Shown here one piece after another: positions 45,340-57,799 of a DNA stretch of 64,000 bases. A program made the position numbers and the translations under genes. The notes beneath the pieces are model-generated. The model saw only the letters and a program-made list of their open reading frames with translations. It searched no databases and was not told the origin of the DNA. Origin of the DNA: Chlorocebus sabaeus (lineage: Eukaryota; Chordata; Mammalia; Primates; Cercopithecidae); the NCBI RefSeq assembly GCF_047675955.1, contig NC_132919.1, positions 70,447,316-70,511,315 on the forward strand. The letters are read 5' to 3'. Position 1 is the first letter of the stretch; each line of letters begins with the position of its first letter.

Positions 45340-46240
45340 CAAATAATGATATTTTTGTCTTGGTCAGGAGATATTTATCTACTTAAAAATAAAAAAAATT
45401 CACATACATTATCTAGTGAGGGTTTAAGATTTTTTTTGACCTTCAAACTATTGATACACCTGGAATTGATTTTTTTCGTACACAATGGGTGATCAGAATC
45501 CAAGCTCATCTTTTCCATGTAAATACTTTTTTCCAGCTTTGATTGTGGAACATTTTCAGCTTTATTGCTGGATATGTTCTCATTTTCATCCAGAATATTA
45601 TTTATTTGTGTCTTCTTTACATTTCTTGATCAATCTTGTCAGTGGCTTATCATTTATTAGTTTTTTTTGAAAAAGAAACAAATTTTGGCTTTGTTCTTCT
45701 CTCTAATATCGTTGTTAACTAGTTCATTGATTTATATTTTATGCTATTTTGACTGTTTTTCTTTTTCTTATTCACTAAGATGAACTCTCAGTTCATTTAT
45801 TTTTAGGTTTTATTCTTGTTTAATATTTACATATTAAAGGCTATTTAAAGTGTATACATTTTATCAAAGATCATTTTTATAACACCCCACAAGTCTTGAT
45901 ATGTAATATTTTCATTATAAACGAGTTACACATTTTTCTTTCCTTTACATTATAGATTCTTCTGCTTTGGTCTTCCAAGTCAGTATATCTTCTGCAGTTT
46001 ATCTCACTTATTGTGTACTTTAATGACTGTATGCTCTATTGTTAGTTTAGTATCTGATATTGTGCTTGGTTGTGTCTCCTCCCCCATTATACATGTTTGT
46101 TTTTATTACTTTTTCATTTTGAAATAATTTCATACTCATAGAAAGTTGTAAACATAGTACAAAGGATTCCCATATGCCTTCACTTGGATTCCTCAAACGT
46201 TAACATTTTACCATGCTTCTTTAACATTATTTCTATATAT
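45340..46240 (-). mobile_element. Old L1M fragments
   Basis: Reversed, degraded ORF2: 'acacctggaattgattttttt', 'ccatgtaaatacttttttcc', 'gtggcttatcatttattagtt', followed at 46090-46240 by another L1M-type stretch ('tcatagaaagttgtaaac'). No coding sequence survives. Confidence 0.6.
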
Positions 46241-46422
46241 ATGTGTGTGTGTTACTACTGTTGGTTTTTAAAAGTAAGTTGCAGATAGAATCTCCCATTA
46301 TCACTAAATACCACTTTATCCCTATGTACTTCAGTGTGTATTTCTTTAGTCACAGCCCAATGATCAAAACCAAAATATTAACACCAATGCAGGATATTGT
46401 CTCTGGTTGGTTTTTATTCATG

Positions 46423-46460
<38 letters not shown>

Positions 46461-46464
46461 GTGT
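46423..46464. repeat. (TG)n(CG)n(TG)n alternating microsatellite
   Basis: Perfect purine-pyrimidine alternation of about 42 bases with a central GCGCGCGCG, a classic Z-DNA-forming composition. Confidence 0.9.
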
Positions 46465-47574
46465 TTGTATTTGTCAATATTGGTAATAGCTTCCCTTATG
46501 TCTTTAAATGCATTTATTATGTTTAGTTAAAACCCAGTTGAAGATTTGCTGACTGGGAAGATGGAGTGGACATACTTTTCCACATTCTTTCTGCTAAGTA
46601 CAACTAAAAATTCTGGATATTATATACAAAGCAAACACAAGAGGACTCTGAAAGATGAAGTGAAGAAAGCAGCCAGTCTAGAAGCGTCAGGACTTAAGTA
46701 ACAATAAGGTGGGGTTCTCTGGGTTTTCTTTTTGCTGCAAGTACCCCAGACCTGGAGCTTGAGAAGCCTGCAACTCTGAAACACTAATGGATGTTCCCGC
46801 GCACGCGCGTGCACCCCCCCTCCCCCCCCGACACACAAACTTCCAATAAATGCTTCTCTCTACCTAAAGGGTCAGAAAAGAGGTGGCTTAGCAAGAAGAA
46901 AAACATTTAGAAGGTATCTGCTGTGCTCCAGAAACAACTATGGCTTCACTGCCAGTCACACCAGTAAAAGCCGGGTGGGGAGATTGACTTCCATCCCTGA
47001 GAAGCTGTGATGAGTTCCCCTAACACCCGCCACTGAGATAGTGTCCGAGAAGGCCAAGTAGGGCTGTGAAACCTTAATCTCTGCCAGCCAGTAAAGACCC
47101 CCGTCCCCAGCAGCCATAGACATAGACATAGACATAGAGTGTCAGTGGAGACCATGTGGAGGGCCGGAGCTCTCATCTCTGCCCCGCAGTAATGGCGTGC
47201 TCCCCTACCTTGCTTGTCAGCACAGGCTGAATAGGGGAACTGATCTATTCAGCGAACTAATCTATTCAGGGAACTAATCTTGTCACATTACCTTCATGTG
47301 ACAGTAATGAGGTAGCCCCTAGTCCCTTGCTAGAACAATGTCAGGGAAGGCCAGCCAAAATGACAGATTACATAAGATCCAGAGTTTCATAACATAATAC
47401 AAAGAGGGCCAGGTACTAATAAAAAATCACTTAACATCCAAAGCCAGGAAGATATGTAACTGGATGAAAAAAGGCAATCAATAAATGCCAATGTTGAGAT
47501 ACCAGATATATTAGAATTATCTGACAAAGAGTTTAAAGCAGTCATGATAAAAATACATCAATGAGGCCGGGTGT

Positions 47575-47850
47575 GGTGGCTCACGCCTGCAATCGGAGCA
47601 CTTTGGGAGGCTGAGGTGGGAGGATCTTGAGGTCAAGAGATTGAGATCATCCTGGCCAACATGGTGAAACCCTCTCTCTACTAAAAACACAAAAATTTTC
47701 TGGGTGTGATGGTGCGCACCTGTAGTCCCAGCTATTCAGGAGGCTGAGGCAGGAGAATCACTTGAACCAGGGAGGTTGCAGTGAGCCAAGATCGGGCCAC
47801 TGCACTCCAGCCTGGTGACAAAGTAAGACTCCATCTAAAAAAAAACAAAA
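47575..47850 (+). mobile_element. Alu in L1M
   Basis: Forward Alu (ggccgggtgtggtggctcac) flanked by 'catcaatgag' / 'gtcaatgag'. Confidence 0.93.
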
Positions 47851-50845
47851 GTCAATGAGCAAAACATAAAGTGTACACTTAAAATGTACTTTACACAAAT
47901 GAAAGAGTACAAATTGTCACAAATAAATAAAAGATAAAACGATATATGTGAATTTTGGAACTGAAAAACCCAATAACCAAAATAAAAGGTTCAGTTGATG
48001 GCTCAACAGCAGAATGGAGGTAAAACGAAAAGTATCAGTGAACTAGAAGATAGAACATTAGAAAATTTCCAATCCAAACAACAGAGAAAATACACTGGAA
48101 AAGCCTAAAAATATAACAGAGTTTAAGGGACCTGTGGAACTAAAAAAAAACTATCTAATATTCATCTCACCCGAGTCCTAGAAGGAAAGATGAAAGAGGG
48201 CAGGACTGAAAAAGCATTCAAAAACAATATAGTTGAAAATCCCCCCAATTTAGCAAGAGACGTAAACCTACAAATTCAAGAAGGTGAGCAAATCCCAAAC
48301 AGGATAAACTCAAAGAAATTTGTGCCAACACACATAATAGTTAAACTTCTGAAAAGTAAAGACAAGGAAAAAGTTGTAAATGCAACCAGAGAAAGAAACA
48401 CCTTACTTTTAGGGGAAAACAATTAAAATTATGTGGATTTCTCATTATTTTTCAAGTCCTGATAGAAAAGAACTAAAATGAGTAGAAAATCAACAAAGAT
48501 ACAGAAGAACTCAAAAACACCATCAACCAGCAGGATCTAATTAACGTTTATAGAACAGTCCATCCAGCAATAGTAAAATACACATTCATTTCAAGTGTCC
48601 ATGGAATATATTTCAAGATGGACCATATCTTGGGCCATAAAACAATCTCAACAAATTTATAAGAGTTGAAATCATAGAGTATGTTCTCCAACTACGATGG
48701 ACTCAAACTAGAAATTAATGACAGAAAGATAATTGGGGAATCTTCAAACACTTGGAAACTAAACAGCATACTTTTGAATAGTCCCTAGGTCAGAAAGGAA
48801 GACTTAAGGGAAATTTAAAAAAAATATGCATTGCAATGAATGAAAATGAAAATACAACATGTAAAAACTTGTGAGACATAATTAAAGCTGTGATGAGAGG
48901 GAAAGTCATAGCATTAAATGCATATATTTGAAAAGAGGAAAAGTCTCAATTATCTCAACTCCCACCTCAAGAACCTAGAAAAATAAGAGCAAAATAAACT
49001 AAAAGCAAGCAAAAGGAAGGAAATAATAAATACAAAAGCAGAAATCAATGAAACTGAAAACAGAGTAATAATAAAGAAAACAAAATGAAATAGTGAAACA
49101 AGGAGCTGGTTCTTTGAAAGTATAAATGACAGTGAAAGATTGAATACTTTCCCCTAAATTGGAAATATTAAATCTTACTGCTTATTCTACACAGTGCTCA
49201 AAGTTTTAACCAGCACAATAAGGCTAGAAACAAAAATAAAGGAACAAATATAACTGTCTCTGTTTGTAGATAGCATGATTGTCTACATAGAAAATCTCAA
49301 GGAATCTATGAATACAAACAAACAAATAAGCAAGCAAACTCGGAGAACTAATGAATGAGTTTAGAAAGATTGGAAGCTACAAGATAAACATACACAATCT
49401 GCTGTATTCTATATATGGGCAATGAATGCACGGAAGTTGAAATAAAATGTCACAATCCCTCTAAAACATACTTAGGTGTAAATTTAAAAAACATGTACAG
49501 GACTTATCACAGCAGGTTTTAAAAGAAGTAGATATCAATAAGATTCTTCCAAAATGTATATAGAAAGACAAAAGAACTGGAATAGCTAAAATAATTTCAA
49601 AGAATAAAGTGGAAGGGATCAATCTATTTAATTTCAAGATTTATGATGTAACTACCGTAATCAGGGCTGTGTGGTATTGAAGGAGAAATAGATAGCTAAA
49701 TGAATGGATTAAAACAAAGAACCTAGAAATAGACCTATACAAATACAATTGATAGGTTTGAAGTACACAAGTCCACTTACATGTGGATTTTCTTCTGCCT
49801 CTGCCTCTAATGAGACGGCAAGACTAACCCCTCCTCTTCCTCCTCCTCTTCAGCTTACTCGACATTAAGACAACCAGGATGAACACCTTTATGGTGATCC
49901 ACTTCCACTTAAAGAACAGTAAACATATTTTCCATTTCTTATGATTTTCTTAATAGAATTTTCTTTTCTTCAGTTTACTTTACTGTAAAAATACAATATA
50001 TAATACATATAACATACAAAATATGTGTTAATTGACTGCTTATTTTATTGATAAGTCTTATAGTCAACAGTAGGCTGTGAGTAGTTAAGTTTTGGGGGAG
50101 TCAAAATTTATATGCAGATTTTTAGCTGTGTGGAGGTTTGCTGCTCCTAACCCTTGCATTGTTTAAGGATTGGCTGTATCCCTAGCTGATTTTTGATAAA
50201 CGTACACCAACAATTCAATGGAGGAAAGCTATCCCTTTAGACAAATTGTTCTAGAGTAATTAGATATCTAGAGGAAAAAAAAACCCTAAAAATTAACTCA
50301 AAATGAATTACAACTTAAATATAAGATGTAAAATTACAAAACTTTTAGAAAAAAATAGGAGAAAATCTTTAGCGTGTAAGACCAAAGAGTTCTTAGGTAG
50401 CACCAAAAACATGATCCATTAAAGAGAAATTAATAAATTGGTTTATGTTCTGCAAAAGAACAGAGGAGGAAAAGACAAGCTGCGAACTATACATGATATA
50501 TATTTGCAAATCACATATTTGACAAAGGAGTGGTACCTAGAATATATAAAGAACTTTAAAAACTGAACAATTAGAAAGCAAACACTAAAAGTACAGCATG
50601 GGCAAAAGACATGAAGAAATATTTCATGAAGAAGATATACAAATGACAAATAAGCATGTGAAAAGATGTTCAACATCATTAGCCATTAGGAAAATGTAAA
50701 CTAAAACCACGATGAGTTAACACACCTATCAGAATGGCTAAAATAAATGCTGGTGAGTATGCAAAGAAACAGAATCAGTCATACATGTAAAATGGTACAG
50801 ACACTCTGGAAACGGTTGATGCTGTTGCTTAAAAATTAAACATGC

Positions 50846-51132
50846 TGGCCGGGCACAGTGGCTCATGCCTGTAATCCCAGCACTTTGGGAGGCCGAGGTG
50901 GGTGGATTGCCTGAGGTCAGGAGTTCGAGACCAGCCTGGCCAACACGGTAAATCCCCATCTCTACTAAAAATACAAAAAGTTAGCAGGGTGTCGTGGTGC
51001 ATGCCTGTAATCCCAGCAACTTGGGAGGCTGAGGCGGGAGAATCGTTGGAACCTGGGAGGCAGAGGTTGCAGTGAGCTGAGATAGTGCCACTGCACTCCA
51101 GCCTAGGCAACACAGCTAGACTTTGTAAAAAA
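50846..51132 (+). mobile_element. Alu in L1M
   Basis: Forward Alu (ggccgggcacagtggctcat) flanked by a direct repeat aaaattaaacatgc on both sides. Confidence 0.94.
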
Positions 51133-51763
51133 AAAATTAAACATGCAACTACCATACAACTCACTAATTACACTTGTTCACACAAAGGTTTGTACATGAA
51201 TGTTTATGGCTGCTTTGAACTGGAAGCAACCCAGATGTCCTTCAACACATGGTCAAACAAACTGTGGTACATACATACCAGAGGGTACTTCACAGTGACA
51301 AAAAGGAAAAACTGTTCAACAATCTGTTTAAATTTCCAGGGAATTATGCTGTGTTGAAAAAACCAATCTCAAAGTGTTAAGCACTGTATGATTCCTTTTA
51401 TGTAACATCCTTGAAATGACAGAATTACACAAATGAAGAACAAATTGGTGGTTGCCAGGTGTAAAGATGGGAGTGGGTGTGGGAGGGAGGTGAGTGTGGC
51501 TGTAAAAGAACAATCAAAAGAGATCCTTGTGGTGACAGAAATGTGTTGTACATTGGCTATGTCAATGTCAGTATCGTATGCTGGTGTTGATGTTTTTCTA
51601 TAGTTTTGGATGATGTTATTTTTGGGGGAAACTGGGTAAAGAGTACATGGATCTCTTGTATCATATCTTACAACTGCATGCCAATCTCTATTCTTCAAAA
51701 ATAAAAAATTTAATTTGAAATTTAATTTAAGAAAGGAAGAAACAGGTTTTTTTGTGTGTGCAC

Positions 51764-52074
51764 TTTTTTTTTTTTTTTTTTTTTTTTGAGACAGAGTCTC
51801 ACTGTCGCCCAGGCTGGAGCGCAGAGGTGCGATCTCAGCTCACTGCAACCTCTATCTCCCTGGTTCAAGCAATTCCCCTGCCTCAGTCTCCCAAATAGTT
51901 GGGATTACAGGCACACATCACCATTCACTTTTTTTTTTTTTTTTTTGTATTTTTAGTAGAGATGGGATTTCACCATGTTGGCCAGGCTGGTCTTGAACTC
52001 CTGACCTCAGGCAATCCACCTGCCTCAGCCTCCCAAAGTACTGGGATTACAAGCATGAGCCTCCGTGCCCAGCC
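51764..52074 (-). mobile_element. Alu element
   Basis: Reversed Alu with 24 T, 'gagacagagtctcactgtcgcccagg' to 'cctccgtgcccagcc'. A second T run (51930-51946) marks the mid-element A-rich linker. Confidence 0.93.
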
Positions 52075-52199
52075 AAAACAGTTTTAAGAAGTATTTTATC
52101 TTTAAAAGGTAGCAGAACATGGGTTTTGGAGATTGGTCAAACATCTGACCACTTCCACTGTTACCACGAGATCATGCATCAGACAGAGCTGAGCAGCTT

Positions 52200-52825
52200 C
52201 TTTTTAAAAAAAAAAAAAAAAAAAAATTATTTCCATAAGTTTTCGGGGAACAGGTGATATTTGGTTACATGAGTATATTCTTTAGTGGTGATTTGTGAGA
52301 TTTTGGTGCACCCATCACCCGAGTAGTGTACGCTGAACCCAATTTGTAATCTTTTATCCTCACCCCCTCCCATCTTTTCCCCTGAGTCCTCCAAGTCCAT
52401 TGTGTCATTCTTATGCCTTTGCATCCTCATAGTTTAGCTCCCACTTACAAGATTTTAGGTTTGGTTTTCCATTCCTGAGTTACTTCACTTAGAATAATAG
52501 TCTCCAATTCCATCCAGATTGCTGTGAGTGCCATTAATTCATTCCTTTTTATGGCTGAATAGTATTCCATCATATATACAACTGCTTCTTTATCCACTCA
52601 TTGATTGATGGGCATTTGGGCTGGTTTCATATTTTTTGCAATTGTGAATTGTGCTGTTATAAACATGCATGTGCAAGTGTCTTTTTCGTATAATGACTTC
52701 TTTTCCTCTGGGTAGATATCCAGTATTGGAATTGCTGGATGAAATGGTAGTTCTACTTTTAGTTCTTTAAGGAATCTCCACACCGTTTCCCACAGTGGTT
52801 GTACTAGTTTACATTCCCAGCATGA
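52200..52825 (-). mobile_element. L1 3' end fragment (L1PB/L1MA-like)
   Basis: Reversed L1 3'UTR and ORF2 tail: 'ggggaacaggtgatatttggttacatgag', 'gtgcacccatcacccgag', 'tggctgaatagtattccatc'. The ORF2 tail is visible as FLKELKVELPFHPAIPILDI on the minus strand. (AAAC)n follows at 52845-52868. Confidence 0.85.
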
Positions 52826-52909
52826 GCAGTTTTTTAAATTTAAACAAACAAACAAACAAACAAACAAAACGAACTTCCTGATGAATCTGGATTCATAGTA
52901 TCTGTACTT

Positions 52910-53683
52910 CATTCTGAGGGGACTTCAGATGTTGGCATGATTTTCTCCAGTCTGTGTTTTAAAAAGAAAAGGAAGGACACTCCCTAAATCCAATCCCTGC
53001 TATAACATTGATAGTTTAAGAAGCGTGAGAGAGCTGCCAGAAATGCCAGTGTTGGAAGTTCCATCAACGTCCTCTCAAGCCTTTATATTACTTATATATA
53101 CTTATATCAAGTACTCTCAAGCTTTTATATTAATTAGACAGGTGCAGTAGAAAGCTTTCAGGCTGGGTAGATTCTGAAATCAATTTTCAGAAGATTCCAA
53201 TATTCTTATCTAAGCTGAAAGAAGGTATTAAAACATCATACAAATACCATGGGCATCTCTCAGAACAACTTACATAATATCAGTGTCATCAGTCTTCAAA
53301 ATTTCTATAATTTCATATAATATCAGTATTATCAGTCTTCAAAATTTCTGTAATTTCATAAAGTCCTTATTCTCTTAGAAACAAATCTACACTTGTTAAC
53401 CTCAGTGGGAATCATTATACATGTTCCTCTCATTCTTTATCCATTTTTCCACGTTTTACACATGAGTAAACTCTGAACATAACAAACTTCACAATTCTCC
53501 AGTGAGTCAGTCTGACATTGATAGAGCTTCCAATATTGACACTTCTGGGGGCTCTCTCACACTTCTTAAACCATCAATGTTATAGCAGGGATTGGAATTA
53601 GGGAGTGTCATTCCTTTTCTTTTTAAAGCACATACTGGAGTAAAACCATGCCAACATCTGCCATCTGGGGGAAATTCTGAATG
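52910..53683. repeat. Inverted repeat with about 160-base arms
   Basis: 52910-53071 reads, on the other strand, much like 53514-53683. Shared phrases include 'cagatgttggcatg', 'ttaaaaagaaaaggaa', 'gacactccctaa', 'ccaatccctgctataacatt' and 'gtttaagaagtgtgagagag'. The spacer is about 440 bases. I could not assign it to a known transposon. Confidence 0.88.
53276..53365. repeat. Two-copy tandem repeat in the inverted-repeat spacer
   Basis: 'ataatatcagtgtcatcagt' + 'cttcaaaatttctataatttcat' is repeated at once as 'ataatatcagtattatcagtcttcaaaatttctgtaatttcat'. Unit about 43 bases. Confidence 0.9.
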
Positions 53684-53689
53684 GAGGTT

Positions 53690-54530
53690 CTCTAGTGGAA
53701 AAATAGGGAAGTTTTGTTATATAGAGTGAACAGAGGCAAAGAAAATGAAAAACCATTGCTGAAAAACATTACTTGGTCTTGTCCATAATAATATTATATT
53801 TTAATAGAGGATGGAAGTGTGGAATTGTCTTTTATGTTTAATGGCAGTCATAGGAAGAGGAAATTGCAGTAGGATGTGCATAAACCATCACAACACATTG
53901 AGGGATCCCAGGGGAAGGCTTGTGATGGGGGAATCACATAAGCAGGTGCATGATGTCATGTTGTTGTCTAATGATAACAAAGAGCCCTTGCCAGTTTCTG
54001 AAGACAGACCTGCATGGCTGTAGCTTATATTTTTGTTTGGAAGAAAGAGAAAGTGGACAAAATCCGGAGTCACCTAAAATATAATTTGTATGCTATGGCC
54101 TGAAACTTCAGAAATGATCCATAAATATGACCGCGAAAGTAAACAAAATTAAAAATGTTTTGTAGGTCTTTATGAGGCAAAGGCATAAATGAGATTGTAT
54201 CAGAAGTTGGGGAACACGGGAGGGGCTGCTTCAAGGCCTGCAGAATTTACTGCAAGTTGATTGAAAATGGTTTTAAAAAGAACCTGGAACTTATAAATGG
54301 GGTTGGAGGCTTGGTGAGCCATGGCAGCTTAGAGAAAAGAGAGGCTCTGAGACAAATTCAGAAGTGCCGGTTACGACGCATTGCATAGGGGAGGGAGAGC
54401 CACACAAGGCACTTGAATCTTCCAGAGTGACTGGTAAAATCTGTTTTAGAACAAATGCATTAGATGCCATTCCATATTATTAGAACTTCTAGAATATTAG
54501 AATGTTCCAAATCTTTGCTCAGAAAATAAC
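53690..54530. other. Unassigned intergenic sequence
   Basis: No gene, Alu or clear L1 recognised. The short open frames (e.g. 53811-54023) have no visible family motif. Confidence 0.5.
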
Positions 54531-54534
54531 CTTT

Positions 54535-54745
54535 TGGGGTAATACAAGGGATTCTTGTACTGATGGAGCTACTCTGTGTCTTGAAGGTATCCATGTCACT
54601 ATTGGAGTTGTGATACTGTACTGTAGTTTTGAAGATGTTATCATTGGGGGAAACTTGGTAAAGAGTACAGAGGTTTCTTTGTATTATTTCTTGCAAGTGC
54701 ATGTGAATCTACAATTATCTCAATAAGTTTAATTATAAAAAAGAA
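54535..54745 (+). mobile_element. Old L1M 3' end fragment
   Basis: 'gggggaaacttggtaaagagtacagagg' to 'ctacaattatctcaataagtttaattataaaa', the same L1M 3'UTR type as at 51600-51715. Confidence 0.7.
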
Positions 54746-55600
54746 AATAACCTTTGGTTATAATTTCACTTTTCATGCAGGTATATCTATAGAAAGAAAA
54801 TATCCTAGTCAAAAAGACCCACGAAAATGTCATCTTCTCTTTAAGTTATTTCTCACGTAGATTCATCAACTGGTACTAATGTTGTGGGCTTGGTGAAAGT
54901 GAACCCACTCCAAGAGGTGCTTTCACTCTTAGAATGTAAATAATACTAGTTTTTGGAGTGTGCAAGGCTGAAGACCAGAAACTGGTACAGTTTTCAAGGT
55001 AGTGTTTACTACCCTGGAAGACAGCCTTCCTGTTCCCTCCAAGAGAATGTCTAATAAGTGTGTATGGCACTGCATGTTTCTTTTTAAATTTTATATGTTT
55101 TGTTGCTTATGGACTTCAAAAATCAGCAAATGGTCAATTTTGAATCCAACAAAAACATTTGGGAACTTTGAAGTATCTCAAGAACTGAGGTGACCTCCGA
55201 AGTCCAATAATAATAACCAATTACCAGACACTGTGAATCCTTGGCACAATGTCCTAACGATTGTCCAGCCAATGCTTGAATCCCCGTAGTGTTTAGAATT
55301 CACGTTGCCAGAATAATTTTTGCATTAGCTCCTTCCACCTTAGGCCTCTGGCACTTTTTCCTCATTGGGATCATCTGCGAATGGAATGAACCGAAAGGAA
55401 TTCCTGTGAGGTTCCTACTCTTAGCCATCTTTTCTCCCAGTGCTTCGTCCTAAAAAAATCACATTAAATTTATTATAAGCTCTGGCATCTGCCTTCCTAC
55501 TGAACAGATGACATTCTTACCAGGCATATTTCTTCTTCCTAGCCATTGCAGACTTTAAGATGCTCACTGTTTCTCAAGATCTTCGTCACTGCCTTTATTT
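54746..55600. other. Unassigned intergenic sequence
   Basis: I see no gene or recognisable young repeat here. Confidence 0.45.
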
Positions 55601-55604
55601 CTTT

Positions 55605-55631
55605 ACTTTTTTTCACTTTTATTTTAGGTTC

Positions 55632-55669
<38 letters not shown>

Positions 55670-56370
55670 ATGTAGTTTCAATCTTGTTGCCCAGGCTGGA
55701 GCACAGTAGCGTGATCTCAGCTCACTGCAACCTCCGCCTCCCGGGTTCAAGTGATTCTTCTGCCTCAGCCTCCCGAGCAGCTGGGATTACAGGCATGCGC
55801 CACTATGCCCGGCTGCTTTTGTATTTTTGGTAGAGGTGGGGTTTCTCCATGTTGGTCAGACTGGTCTCGAACTCCTGACCTCAGGTGATTCACCCACCTC
55901 GGCCTCCCAAAGTGCTGGGATTACAGGCGTGAGCCACCGCCACCGGCTGCAGGTTTGTTATATAGGTAAAATGCATGTTGCAGGGTTTGGTGTACAGATA
56001 TTTTAGTCACCCAGGTAATCAGCATAGTACCTGACAGGCAGTTTTTCGATCCTCACCCTCCTCCCACCCTCCATCCTTAAGTAGACCCAGGTCTCTCTGT
56101 TGTCCTCTTCTTTGTGTCCATATTTACTCAATTTTTAGCTCCCACTTATAAGTGGAGAGAACATGCAGTATTTAATTTTCTGTTCCTGTGTTAGTTTGCT
56201 TAGGATAATGGCCTCCAGCTCCATCTATGTTGCTGCAAAGGGCATGATCTCATTCTTTTTTTAATATCTGTGCCGTATTCCATGGCGTACATATACCACA
56301 TTTTCTTTATCTAGTCTACCATTGATAAGCATTTAGGTTTATTCCATGTCTTTGCTATCGTGAAGACCAT
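55605..56370 (-). mobile_element. L1 3' end fragment split by an Alu
   Basis: 'cacttttattttaggttcaagg' then the Alu, then 'gcaggtttgttatataggtaaa ... tagctcccacttataagtg' of a reversed L1PB-like 3' end. Confidence 0.8.
55636..55948 (-). mobile_element. Alu element nested in L1
   Basis: Reversed Alu with 30 T, running to 'gagccaccgccaccggc'. Confidence 0.93.
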
Positions 56371-56567
56371 CACTAACCTTATTAACCACATCTTCTGCTT
56401 TGTTAGAATTGAGTTCACGGAACTTTTGCTGGATATTCACAATCTTACCATATTCTATTTTTTTCCCATTTCACCTCAACTTTGTTTTTTTCATTTTAAC
56501 TGAAAGTTTTTGGGCAAAAATCTATATAGCCATGATATGATGGAGTGTGTTTGGATATCAGTTTGCT

Positions 56568-57425
56568 TTTTTTTTTTTATTGTGCTTTAACATCTGTGAT
56601 ACATGTGCAGAACATGCAGGTTTGTTACATATGGTATACATGTGCCATGGTGGTTTGCTGCACCTATCAACCCGTCATCTAGGTTTTAAGCCTGGCATGC
56701 ATTAGATATTTGTCCTAATGTTCTCCCTTCCCTTGACCCCCACCCCAGACAGGCCCTGGTGTATGTTGTTGCCTTCCCTGTGTCCATATGTTCTCATTGT
56801 TCAACTCCCACTTATGAGTGAGAACATGCGATGTTTGGTTTTCTGTTCCTGTGTTAATTTGCTGAGGATGATGCCTTCCAACTTCATCCACATTCCTGCA
56901 AAGGACATGATCTCAATCCTTTTTTATGGCTGCATAGTATTCCATGGTGTGTATATGCCACGTTTTCTTTATCCAGTCTATCGTTGATGGGCATTTGGGC
57001 TTGTTCAAAGTCTTTGCTATTGTAAATGTGTTGCAATAAACATATGTGTGCATGTGTCTATAGTAGAATGATTTATATTCCTGAGGGCATATACCCAGAA
57101 ATGGGATTGCTGAGTCAAATGCTATTTCTGGTTCTAGATCCTTGAGGAATTGCCACATTGCCTTCCACAATAGTTGAACTGTTTTACATTTCCACCAATA
57201 GTGTAAAAGCATTCTGATTTCTCCACAGCCTTGCCAGCATCTATTGTTTCTTGACTTTTTAATAATCGCCATTCTGAGTGGCATGAGATGGTATCTCACT
57301 GTTTTTTGATTTGCATTACCTAATGATCAGTGATGTCGAGCTTTTTTTCATATGTTTGTTGGCTGCACGAATGTCTTTTTTTGAGAAGTGTCTGTTCATA
57401 TCTTTTGCCCACTTTTTGAGGGGCT
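56568..57425 (-). mobile_element. L1 3' end fragment (L1PA-like)
   Basis: T-run, 'cttta...gatacatgtgcagaacatgcagg', back through the 3'UTR into the ORF2 end (minus-strand piece AKTLNKPKCPSTIDWIKKTW). Confidence 0.9.
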
Positions 57426-57765
57426 ATGTATTCATCTAAGAAATCTTCACCTAATCTACAGTCCAAAATCTTTTTCCTGTTTCCTTCTAAAAGTTTTGTA
57501 GTTTTAGGTTTTGCACTTTGGCCAATGATCCATTTTGAGTTTATTTTTGTATATATGTGATGTATAAATCAAAGTTCTATTTTTTTTTTCTTTTTGGTCA
57601 TGGATGTTTAATTGTTCCAGCACTGTTTATTCAAAAGACCATAGATTCTCTGTATATTCACTTGCCACCTTGTCACAAAATCAATTGATAATATACGTGT
57701 GAATCTCTTTCTTGTCTCTTAATTTTTTCCATTGATCTGTATCTCTCATTTCACCCGTACTTCCC
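57420..57765 (-). mobile_element. Older L1 ORF2 fragment
   Basis: 'aagaaatcttcacctaatctac', 'gttttaggttttgcactttgg', 'tcatggatgtttaattgttcc': reversed L1M ORF2, joined directly to the younger L1 to its left. Confidence 0.65.
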
Positions 57766-57799
57766 CCAAACAGCTTTGTTTTGGAAAGCAGAAAAATGT

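Larger units (their letters stand above)
46540..51715 (+). mobile_element. Old, nearly complete L1M element
   Basis: From a 5'UTR-like start (ctgactgggaagatggagtgg) through an ORF1 remnant at 48190-48426 (NPPNLARDVNLQIQEGEQIP), a degraded ORF2, and a 3'UTR (gggggaaactgggtaaagagtacatgg) to 'tcaaaaataaaaaatttaa'. Many stops and frameshifts. Two Alus inserted later. The other KRTAP units do not contain it. Confidence 0.75.
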
